From NCBI GenBank assembly GCA_903813345.2, contig CAIIXF020000009.1, positions 16,767,759 to 16,831,758 of the forward strand: DNA of 64,000 nucleotides. Direction: 5' to 3'. This document shows positions 10,183 through 21,000 of the stretch, piece by piece. The DNA comes from Owenia fusiformis. Taxonomy: Eukaryota; Annelida; Polychaeta; Sabellida; Oweniidae. Position numbers and translations under genes: made by a program. The notes under the pieces are model-generated. The model had not been told where the DNA came from and searched no databases. It was given only the letters and a program-made list of their open reading frames with translations. Every line of letters begins with the position of its first letter. The stretch's first letter is position 1.

Positions 10183-10675
10183 CCACGGACGTCAAGTAAG
10201 TTTCTGGCGAAAGCCGGAGCATAGATTATTTAGAGGACTGGAAACAAGAATAACCTACCTTTTTATTTCCCGAATCTCGCCTGAAATTAGCTCATCTTGG
10301 TGACTGTAACCTGTATATCTGTATAATAGAGTCTTTTTGTATCACATCTGCCTCAATTTTAAAGTTTTATCGGTATTTTTAATATGATTTCACTGTTTTT
10401 GTGGACTGGTACGATCAGCCAAGCAAATGGCAGCTGACCTGTTCAAAGTACTTTTAGTACTAATTTTCGCAAATGACAATAATTTTGGAAACAATATTAT
10501 ACTAAATAGATTACTAAGCATCTAAGGTAAGTAAAACTAGATGAACAGGCTGAGTCAATAGTGATAAATAGGCCAACACGAATTGGCAGAATTGAAATAG
10601 ACTGCCATCTTGTTTCCAGTCCTCTTAGATAATCAATGCTCCAGCTTTCGCCAGAAACGTACTTGACGTCCGTGG
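10183..10675. mobile_element. Foldback MITE with 6-bp duplication GCTCAT
   Basis: The arms of about 70 bp begin CCACGGACGTCAAGTA and are reverse-complemented at the right end (TACTTGACGTCCGTGG). GCTCAT flanks both ends (10177-10182, 10676-10681). No coding capacity; the superfamily is not assigned. Confidence 0.6.
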
Positions 10676-10919
10676 GCTCATCAACCTACAGTGCTCACCA
10701 TAGAGAATTACAAAAGCTATGGAAATTACATGCTGTCGCACATGTAATAAATTCTTACCTCAGTGTATTCAGTGCTCTATTTTCTCCGTCCTAGTATGTC
10801 CAGATAGAGTGGAATTCATGTCCATCATGACAAATAAGAACTTAAAAATTTGAAGTGGAATTCACATGCCGACTCTTCAAATGTTGAGGTGATTTTGAAG
10901 CCGGATTACGCGGCAATGT

Positions 10920-11045
10920 GGTTTGGCTCCCAGAATGCAACATGACATGTGTCAGCTTTCAAAATACTGTTCTGCCATTTTGAAATCTGTCACGAGTAAA
11001 TAAGGTTACCTGATGTTGCATTCTGGGAGTCAGTCCTCCTTGGAT
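10920..11045. repeat. MITE with GGCTCCCAGAATGCAACAT ends
   Basis: GGCTCCCAGAATGCAACAT near 10925 pairs with ATGTTGCATTCTGGGAGTC near 11014. The same termini bound 50299-50602, so this is a shorter member of that family. Confidence 0.55.
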
Positions 11046-11555
11046 CACAAACATGGCGATTCATGAAAACATTAGTTCGATTTGGTAGGGATTTATCCAT
11101 CATTTGCAGGCATGAAGCGTTGGTTTCATTTATTGTGCTACTTAAAGTCAATGGGAATTATTTTTCTACCGCTTGGGCGAGTTTGAGACACGAAACTTAG
11201 AATTTAGCTCATTGTGACAACTTTTGAGGGTTGAGATTTATTTTTGCACCCCACTTTATTTCATTATTTTTAAAAAATATGTTTTGAGAAACAACAAAAG
11301 GTCAGTGATGCAAATTAGAAGGTGGTGTCAAATTACTACAGAAGTTGAATTTGAACTGTGAGGTGCTGATATGATTTCAAAATCACCAAAAAGGTCGATA
11401 TTCTTTATAGGCCTTACTTAGGCCTTACTTAGTTTGCACAAAGCTATCTCCTGAGAGATAGCTTTGCATATGTTGATATACCCAGTCCATGTTAAAGGTC
11501 TTTTACAAAAATGTAAGAAATCGTGGGAACACTTACACTACTTCAATCGATGCAT

Positions 11556-12880
11556 AACATTCAAAAGTATCGTTTTCTTAACCATATCACGCGATCAGGA
11601 GTCTGGAGACAGTATAATTGACGAAAAATGAACTTGTTTTTTTCCATGTTTTCTAACCAGGAAGTCTCGCCAATGCGCATGCGTATAACCAGAAGCAGAA
11701 ATCTCATGGCATTTTGGATTTTCCATCCTAAAATCATATCTGTAAAGTCTTGTCTACTCATTTTCAGTATAACCATTTGACGGATCAATTTCAAATTTTC
11801 AGGGATATTTTTTAGTATGAAAATCTAGATCTCATTAGTTTTCGACATTCTGGGTTAATGTTAAGGCTGCCATTGTGGATTTTCCGTCCTAAAATCTTGT
11901 CTGTTGTGAAAGTCTTGTCTATGCATTTTCAGGTTAACTGTTTGAGGGATCAATTTCAAATTGTAAGAAATGATTCTTAGCATGAAAATCTAGAACTGAT
12001 TACTTTTTCATCATTCTGCATAAATTTTAAGGTGGCCATTTTTGCTTTTCTCTCCTAAAATCATGTCTGTAGAGGCTCGTCTACAAATTTTTAGGATAAC
12101 AGTTTGACAGATCAATTTCAAAATTTCCTGGATTATTTTGAGAAAGAAAATATAGAAATGTTTAGTTTTTTGGCATTTTGATTCTTAATGTCAAAGCAGC
12201 CATTTTGGATTTTCCGTCCTAAAATCTTGTCTGTAAAGTATTGTGTGTGCGTTTTCAGGTTAACTGTTTGGCAGATCAATCTCAAATTTTCAGGGCTGAT
12301 AAGTTTTTTTGGCATTATGAGTAAAGTTGGCCATTTTTAAAATTGTGTCTGTAAAGTCACGACATATCTACTCATTTGCAGGATAACCATTTGATTGATT
12401 GATTTCAAATTTAAGGGAATGATTTGTGATATGGAAATCTTGAAGTGATTAGTTTTTTGGCATTTTTGGTTAGGTTAAGGCAGCCATTTTGGATTTTCCG
12501 TCTTAAAGTCTTGTCTGCATTTTCAGGTCAACCATTTTCAGGATCAATTTCAGATTTTTAGAGATGATTCTTAGTATGAAAATCTTAGAAGTTAACTGAT
12601 TAGTTTTTCCCGCATTCTGGGTAAATTTTGGCAATTTTAAGGTGTCCATTTTGGATTTTCCGTCCAAAAATCTCTATACAGTCTTGTCTCTATGTTTCCT
12701 GGAAAACCAGTTTACAGATAGATTTCAAATATCCAGGAATGATTCGTTGTATCAAAATCTCAAACTACTTAGTTTTTGGGCAGTCCTGCTAAATTTTGAG
12801 GCGGCTGCATTTGACTTTTCTCTTCAAATCTTGTCTTTTCAACTGATTACTGTTCGGCATTCAGGTCAAAATAGGTCAAG
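11556..12880. repeat. Degenerate ~162-bp satellite array (copy 1)
   Basis: About eight diverged units recur roughly every 160-169 bp. Each contains CCATTTTGGATTTTCCGTCC, a CTGATTAGTTTTTTGGCATT segment and a TTTCAGGTTAACCATTTG segment. Other arrays of the same unit occur at 29590-30420, 30895-31070 and 33341-34150 (nearly identical units). Confidence 0.75.
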
Positions 12881-12884
12881 TTGT

Positions 12885-13180
12885 CAGAAGTTTAAATCTA
12901 AGATTTTACCTTCAATGACCTTCTTAGGTCAAAAAAGGTTAAAAAAGGTCAAAAAGGTCAAATTGACCAATCTTTTTTCAAAACCATCTACAAGTTATTA
13001 GAAGTTCAAATCTGAGTTAATATTTCTTCAATGACAATTTTTTAACTTGCTTTAAATTGACCAATTTATTTTTTTAAATCATCTCCAAGTTCTCAAAAGG
13101 TCAAATCTGACTATAGATTTGACCTTCAATGGCATTCTCAAGGTCAAAAAAGATTTGACATTCAATGGCCTCTTTTCAAC
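12885..13180. repeat. Repeat B (CTTCAATGACCTTCTCAAGG unit)
   Basis: Two to three imperfect copies of a ~130-bp unit with AATGACCTTCTCAAGGTC, TTTTCAACTTGCTTCAAATT and ATCATCTACAAGTTCTCAG. The same unit recurs at 13860-14400, 22960-23100, 24195-24380, 32690-32960, 39590-39790 and (reversed) 51290-51430. Confidence 0.65.
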
Positions 13181-13859
13181 TTGCTTGCAAACTAAATCAC
13201 AAATACTGAATTTTCTAAGTTTCTCAAAGTTGGTGACTACAAATCAATATTTTTTAATGAAAGTCAGAATTTGTAGTCCTCTAAAGGTTCCACACATTAG
13301 CAATTGATTATCTATTAAATTTTTGCACCAGTTTTGAGATATTAGAGCTCAAAACTGGAAAAAACGTCAAATTTCGAAATTTTTCAACTCCAAATTTCAC
13401 TTTGCTTATAATATCCTAGATGCGAGTAGAAATAATCTTGATTTACGTCATTAAAAATTCACAATTCAGTCAAACTGATGTCATATTTGGAATCTACGTG
13501 TAAAATTACATCTAGAAATGTGGTTTTGAAAAGAGTTTATCAACTTTGAAAATTTAATTTTCTTTGAAAATGTGACTTCTCGGTCGGGGAGATTCCCCAT
13601 AGACCCCATGTTGTAAAACCACAAAAAGTGAAATATCTTTTCTTGTGTTGGGCAGATAATATTTTCTTTTACTGGACATATTTTAATTTGTATAACTATC
13701 AGATACATAAAGGTAATATGAAAAGTGAACCACTAAAACTGATGAATATTCAGGTTTAATGGAATTTTGTAATACCCTGCCATGTTAATTCCCCCGAATC
13801 AGCCACCTGGTGGCGAAACTGGTAACTACCTACTCGCATCTGAGTAATTGACCAAACCT
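13181..13859. other. Spacer between repeat B blocks
   Basis: No gene is seen. Inverted GATGCGAGTAG (13419) and CTACTCGCATC (13830) bracket about 420 bp, and part of it resembles 23540-23680, so it is probably another interspersed element. Confidence 0.35.
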
Positions 13860-14400
13860 TTATTTAGATATCATTTACAAGTTCTCAGGAGTTCAACTCT
13901 GACCTTAGTTTTGACCTCTGGTTGATCCTAAGTGACCTTCGAAAGGTCAAAAAAGTTGACTTTTTAAATTAATTTTCTGGATTCAAATTTAGGTATATTT
14001 AACCAGAAAACACCTACTGAGGTCTAGAAAAGTAAATTTTGCAAGGTCAGAGGTCAACAAACTAAATCAAAAACTGTGTTTTCTAAGTTTCTCAAAATTG
14101 GTGACTACAAATCAATATTTTTGGATGAAAGTCACTAGTCAGGATATATATTACTCTAAAGATTCTACAAACATTAGCAATTGGTTATCTGTTAAAAGTT
14201 TGCATCAGTTTTGAGATATTAGAGTTAAAAATCCAGAAAAGGTCCCATTTTAACTTGCTTCAAATTGACCAAATATTTTATTAAAATCATCTACAAGTTC
14301 TCAAGGGTTCAATTTTTTTTTTAAATCATCTACAAGTTGGCTGAAGTTCATGTATGGCCTTGTATTTGAGATCTGACCTTTGGCAGACCTTTAATAGGTC
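13860..14400. repeat. Repeat B block
   Basis: Diverged copies of the repeat B unit (ATCATCTACAAGTTCTCA, GACCTTCGAAAGGTCAAAAA) run up to the CGCCTACGGGGCTTCC segment just before the 14451 foldback element. Confidence 0.6.
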
Positions 14401-14450
14401 GAAAACGCCTACGGGGCTTCCATAAGATTGCTTGCAATCTTGATATCTAG

Positions 14451-14998
14451 TTATCGCATCCTACGACCCCTTAATAGATTGTGGTCGTAGGCCCGTTTCA
14501 TTCGTAAGCCTGTCTTTCTACAATGTCGGAGAATGAACTACGCATTGCGCTATTAAATGACCTACCTCGATACATTCCAGAGTATTTTAAAATTCTTTTT
14601 ATGTTGTTAGATCGCCAATTGTATGGGTTTATCGTCAGAACGAAGAGATTTTAGTTTTTACATCGGAAATATCTCAGCAATTTTCAAAATGTCGGAAGGG
14701 GAATTCCCCAGGGATTTCCCTTATGACTGGTGCATGCCGGGAACTGAATGGAGGAATTTGACGGTTGAACCTACACGCAAATATTGCTATCAAAAACGAA
14801 AATATCTTCGTTCTGCCGATAAACCCATACAATTTGCGATTCAACTATATGAAAAGAATTCTAAAATACTCAGGAATGTATCGAGGTAGGTCATTTATGT
14901 GTGCAATGCATAGTTCATTCTCCGACATTGTAGAAACACAGGCTTACTAATGAATCGGGCCTACGACCACAATCTAAAGGGGTCGTAGGATGCGATAA
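14451..14998. mobile_element. Foldback element, 9-bp duplication, MULE-like
   Basis: The arms of ~210 bp (14451-14660 and 14789-14998) are reverse complements starting TTATCGCATCCTACGACCCC. GATATCTAG flanks both ends (14442-14450 and 14999-15007), a 9-bp target duplication typical of Mutator-like elements. The interior has no transposase; the 88-residue ORF across it is a by-product of the palindrome. The right end lies only 16 bp before the USP39 exon at 15024. A related element with the same TTATC start begins at 63641. Confidence 0.75.
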
Positions 14999-15023
14999 GA
15001 TATCTAGTTATATTTTATTTCAG

Positions 15024-15081
15024 TCCCTACCAAGAGGGTTGACAGGGGAAGACAATGCCCTTATTTGGACACAATCAATAG
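15024..15081 (+). CDS. USP39: USP39 exon: start of ZnF-UBP domain
   Basis: Acceptor TTATTTCAG at 15015-15023 and donor GTGAGT at 15082. It encodes PTKRVDRGRQCPYLDTIN plus two bases of the next Arg. It enters with two bases of a split codon, so an upstream coding exon must end in phase 1. It starts only 16 bp after the 9-bp duplication of the foldback element, so the branch point probably lies inside transposon sequence. Confidence 0.9.
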
Positions 15082-18000
15082 GTGAGTCAAAAAAGCAATA
15101 TAATCTATTACCACTAGCTAATAAATGGCATTGGCAGCATGTTCATTAGAGCTGTAAACTATAACCACTAGCTAATGAATGGTAGCATTTTCATAGCGTA
15201 ATGTAAACTATTATTACCATTAGCTAATGAATGACAGCATATTCATGAGACCAATGTAAGCTATTACCACAAGCTGATGAATGGCAGCATGTTCATAAGA
15301 GCAATGTAAACTATAACCATAAGCTGATGAATAGTAGCATGTTCATAATAGCAATGTAAACCATTATCATTAGCTAATAAATGATAGCATGTTCATGAGA
15401 GCAATGTAAACTATAACCACTAGCTAATGAATGGTAGCATGTTCATAAGTATAAACAACATCAGATACCATTAGGTGATAAATGGCAGCATGTTCATGAG
15501 AGCATTGTTGACTATTACCACTTGCTAATGAATGGCAGTATGTTCATAAGGGCAATGTAATCTATTATCACAAGCTGATGAATGGCAGTATGTTCATGAG
15601 AGTAATATTTAGAGGTTATGTCACTATCGTGGCATATATGCCCGAGGTCTCAGTGATATATGGCCCGACCTTGGGAGGGACATTGATCTCTGAGAACCGA
15701 GGGCATATGTGCCACGATAGTGACATAAACGATTTATAACATACCTATGATGATGTAGACTGGTCAGAGAGTACCGTTTTCTTATAGAATTGACAAACAA
15801 ATGGTTTGAAAATGATTGAAATGAGTTTATAAAAATTGCTCGCGCAGTTTTATCTTCGATTGATTGGTTATGACGTCAGCGCCTTGACCAATCAGAAAGT
15901 TAGCGGGCGCGGGCTTTTCAAAACTTATATTGGCCCGCTGTCTTGTGTACACTTTGCACTATACATCATCATAGGTATGTTATAAAAACTATTACCACTA
16001 GCTAATGAATGGTAGCATGTTCATAAGAGCAACATAAACGATTATTACCACAAGCTGATGAATGGCAGCATGTTCATAAGAGCGATTATTACCACAAGCT
16101 GATGAATGGCAGCATGTTCATAAGAGCAGTGTAAACTATTATCACAAGCTGATGAAGGGCAGTATGTTCATGAGAGTAATATAAACTATTACCACTAGCT
16201 AATGAATGGTAGCATGTTCATAAGAGCAACATAAACGATTATTACCACAAGCTGATGAATGGCAGCATGTTCATAAGAGCAATGTAAACTATTACCTCAA
16301 GCTGATGAATGACAGCATTTTCATAAGAGCAACATAAACGATTATTACCACTAGCTGATGAATGGCAGCATGTTCATAAGAGCAACATAAACTATTATTA
16401 CCACTAGCTAATGAATGGCAGCAAGTCCATAAGAGCAATGTAAACCATTACCATAAGCTGATGAATGGCACCATGTTCATTAGAGCTGTAAACTATAACC
16501 ACTAGCTAATGAATGGCAGCAAGTCCATAAGAGCAATGTAAACCATTACCATAAGCTGATGAATGGCACCATGTTCATTAGAGCTGTAAACTATAACCAC
16601 TAGCTAATGAATGGCAGCATGTTCATAAGAGCAATGTAAACCATTACCATAAGCTGATGAATGACAGCATATTCATGAGACCAATGTAAACTATTACCAC
16701 AAGCTGATGAATGGCAGCATGTTCATTAGAGCTGTAAACTATAACCACAAGCTAATGAATGGCAGCATGTTTTTAAGAGCAACGTAAACTTTTATTACCA
16801 CTAACTAATGAATGGCAGTATTGTACATCATTGCATTTTATCTATTATTTTATTTTAATATTTCTGTTTAATACTATAGCAATTTACTCATATATTGTTT
16901 TATTTTAGATCTGTCCTTGATTTTGACTTTGAGAAGTTGTGTTCTGTTTCACTGTCCCATCTGAATGTGTATGCCTGTTTGATCTGTGGCAAGTACTTTC
17001 AAGGTAATTGATGTCATAATGTAAACCAGACAAAATCTGTAAAAATTGAAATGTAGCATTTCACAATAAAACTTTTTTGTCACTTCTCTAATACTTAACT
17101 TGAACTATTTAAGCAAGCAGCTGCAATCAATTTGAAAATAAAAATAGAATTTTTCACAAAATCGTCAGACTTATTCATTATATTTAATGTTATATATGAA
17201 GTGAAAACAGGAAATACAGCATATTTATAAACCGATTTGTAGGTCGAGGGCAGAAATCTCATGCTTACACACACAGCGTACAAGATGGCCATCATGTCTT
17301 TTTGAATCTAGAGACTCACAAGTTCTTCTGTCTACCAGATAACTATGAAATTATTGACCAATCACTTGAAGATATCATAGTAAGTATCATCGCAGTTTTA
17401 TTGCAGATAATTAATAAAAGTGAAAATAGAACATAGGGAGATGTTACCCACAATTACTCCCACAATAATTTTGAAATTTAACCCATTCATCCCCTTTTAG
17501 TGAAAGGACAATATTCAGAGGTTATGTCAGTATTATGTGAAATATGTAATGATATTTTGATTTTAGATTCTGTAACATGTTTTAGACACACCTAGATTTC
17601 ATATAATTTTAGTGTGCCATCGTTTCTAAGATATAAATATGCCTGAGTTCTCCCAATATAGGCCAACCTTGGGAGGCTCTATATTTAGCCAAGAGCGAAC
17701 CCATGTTTCATGTCATAGTGACATAACTAGTGATGGGACTCGCCCAAATTTTCAGACTCAATTATCGGGAGCAAATTGACAATGATTAATGGAATGGAAT
17801 TAATGGAATTTGAATATTTTAAAAGAAACATAAGCTTCTAAAACTCACCATTGGTACTTTATTGTACTCAAAAATGCTAAAATTCTACAGAATTTTGAAA
17901 ACTTAAACTAGGCTCAAAAAATGGGTTGAGGGGGAGCAGGTAATTTCTGCTAGAAAATTCAACAAATCTGGAAGATTTAATTTTTCATGAGAACGTTTAC

Positions 18001-21000
18001 TATTGAATTGCCTAATGAATAGGTGCATGGTATGGTAAAATATGTTAAATCAAGCAACAATGGTCTACATGACCTCTCATAAATATTTATAAGTGACGTT
18101 ATCACAACAAAATTAATGCCATTGCTGACTTTACAAAATAAGTTTCCAGATGTTATATTGGGATGGAGGTGGGGGTAGTAATATGTCTATAAGGTGGGAC
18201 TTTACACAAATTCTTGTATTTGAAAAATGATCTCAGTAAGAAACTGGATGTTACATCTCTGAAGAGTGAAAATTGGGGAAATTTGGAGTTATTAGACATA
18301 AAGTTAAAGGGGCAATAAGGACTGTAGAGAGAAAATTCGAAATTTTTTATTTTTTCTGAGCTATCAGGTCAATATTTGGCTTAATACCTTCTTTGACATA
18401 CCTATTTTCATAAAATGTATGTATAAACTATCAATTTCAGCATTAAGAAGTGTAAATTCAATTCAAAGCTTCTATAAAGGGAGTCCCACTTATAGATTTT
18501 TAAGATCCACCATGTTTCAAGAGGAATATCAGCTGAAATAATGTTCATCCAGAGGGTTTCTTTGTAGATAATGAAAATATATGTTAGTCTTGATGAAATA
18601 TCCAAACCTAAATATATTTTCACACTTGTCGATGATCGTTGAATGGCCCCCCTGCACTATTTGTAGCACCTTTAAGTAACATCTTTTATCATGTATTATA
18701 GAGATATTACTACTTATTTTCAATATAATGTATGGAAACTTATTTTATAAAGTTTTGTTATGATAACGTCACAAGTATTTGTTAGAGGTCGTGTAGACCA
18801 ATGTTGCTTGATTTATAGCAAAAACACTGACTTGTGCACTTTAGTGGCCTTTCATCCTACTTAATAGTTTATCTTTGAAGCGTATCGGTTCAAAAAAATC
18901 CTAGATGACCTAACCTATTTTACCATACTGTGTACCACCTTCCACCTTTCCATTCAGCAATTCAATAATAAACTTTCTCTTGAAAAAATATATCTTCCAG
19001 ATTTGTTGAATTTTCTAGCAGAAGTTGCCTGCTCCCCCTCTGTCCGATTTTTCCATCACCGGGTGTGAAAGATACTGCTATAATTAAGGAAAATGTGCAC
19101 AATTATTGAGGTGTGAGTTAAAACGATAAAGTATCGCTGCTGCATACAGTGGCACTTAAACTACAGGCTTTTGTTGTTATTAGCTGCTACATTCTTATCA
19201 GCGCACTTCCCATCTTCTTTGCTTGTTTCGCCCCATTAAAGTATGTACAAACTCTGATGGGTGGGGAAGCACTCACTGACTGATACAGCCAGCTCTCTCT
19301 ACAACGCAGCCACAGTCATCTGGATGACCACTCCGCCACTTGGCTTGTCTCTAAGAGGGCCTTCTATTTAAGTATACAGGGTGGGCCAAAAAACCAATAC
19401 CCAAGTTTAAAGATGAATGATTCATATGTTAAACCATGCCGTGTATTATATATCATTTTAAAGATAAATTTCCTAACAATATGACACCATCTGATTGAAA
19501 AACCTTTGTTTTCTCGTGAACAAAAATCGATTTTAAAACTTTTAATCCAAACGAATGATTAATCGAGTTGCCGATATATCGCACCACCACTAGACATAAC
19601 TGATGTATTACATAACGTCACACATCTTTGTGTGAGTAGAATTTGATCGAAATGAAACATGACATCATGATATTGTCAGTGTTATTAAAGAAATCTAATA
19701 TTAAAACGAGTTAAGACAGCTGTATCTGGGTAATCATGTATATATTCTATAAGGTGATATTTTCTCTCATTGCAGTATGTGTTGAATCCTACTTACACCA
19801 AGAAGTTCATAGTGCAGTTAGATAGGAACCCGAAGATGTCGCGTGCCTTTGACAAAAGTACATACTTACCTGGGATTGTAGGCTTGAATAATATCAAAGC
19901 TAATGATTACTGCAATGTTATCCTTCAGGTACATCATATATATTATTATTATATAATAATATATAATAATTATCCCACCGAACGAAGTTCGAGGAGGATA
20001 TAGAAAAGCCGTTCGTCCGTCTGTCCGTTCGTCTGTCTGTCCGTTCGTCCGTCTGTCCGTTCGTCTGTCCGTCCGTCCGTTCATGTGTGTGTCTGGGCAA
20101 TAACTCAAATACAGGTTGACGGATTTCATTTAAATTTTATAGGCTTATGCCTTATGGGTATAGGACCTCTGCTCGAGAAGGAATTTTTAATATGGCCGCT
20201 AAATTCAAAATGGCGGCCATTTTTCAGAAAAAATATAATCTTTGATAACTCAAATACAAGTCGATGGATTTGGTTCAAATTTTATATGCTGTAGCCTTGC
20301 TCAAGAAGACATTTTCAAGATGGCCACCATATTTCAAAATGGCGGTCATTTTTCGTAAAAAACGTTATCTTCGATAACTCAAATCATATACTGGTTGATG
20401 GATTTCATTCAAATTTTATAGGCTTATGCCTTACGGGTGTAGGACCTCTCGAGAAAGAATTTTCAATATGGCCACTTAATTCAAAATGGCAGACATTTTT
20501 CAGAAAAAATATAATCTTTGTTTAACTCAAATACTAATGGAAGGATTTGGTTCAAATTTGATATGCTGTTGCCTGTATACAAAGGAGCCTTGCTCAAAAA
20601 GACATTTTCAAGATGGCCTCCATATTTCAAAAAAAGGTTATCTTTGATAACTCAAATACCATTGAATGGATTTGGTAAAATTTAACATGCTGATGCCTAG
20701 GGACATACATGTAGGAGCTCTGCTCGAGAAAGGATTTTCAAGATGGCAGCTAAATTTCAAAATGGCCACCATTTTTCATAAAAAACGTAACCTTTGATAA
20801 CTCAAATACCAGTTGATGGCTTTGGTTTAAATTCTATATGCTGATGCCTAGAGACAAAGAAATTCTGCTCAAGAAGACATTTTCAAGAGGGCCACTGAAT
20901 TTCAAAATGACCGCCATTTTCGTAAAAAAAACGTAATCACTGATAACTCAAATACCAGTGGATGGATTTGGTTCCAATTTTATATGCTGATGTTTAGGGA

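Noticed and set aside
11052-11085. ATGGCGATTCATG... followed by GTAGGG as the missing first exon of USP39
   Set aside because: The phase is wrong for the exon at 15024 (it leaves two bases where one is needed) and it lies next to a MITE; unsupported.
14623-14889. 88-codon ORF with plausible composition
   Set aside because: It lies across the two arms of a foldback element, so its openness is explained by the palindrome; no family is recognised.
15083-16830. Regular ~50-bp repeats that could suggest a CRISPR array
   Set aside because: The whole unit repeats, with no unique spacers; it is an intronic minisatellite in an animal gene and there are no cas genes.
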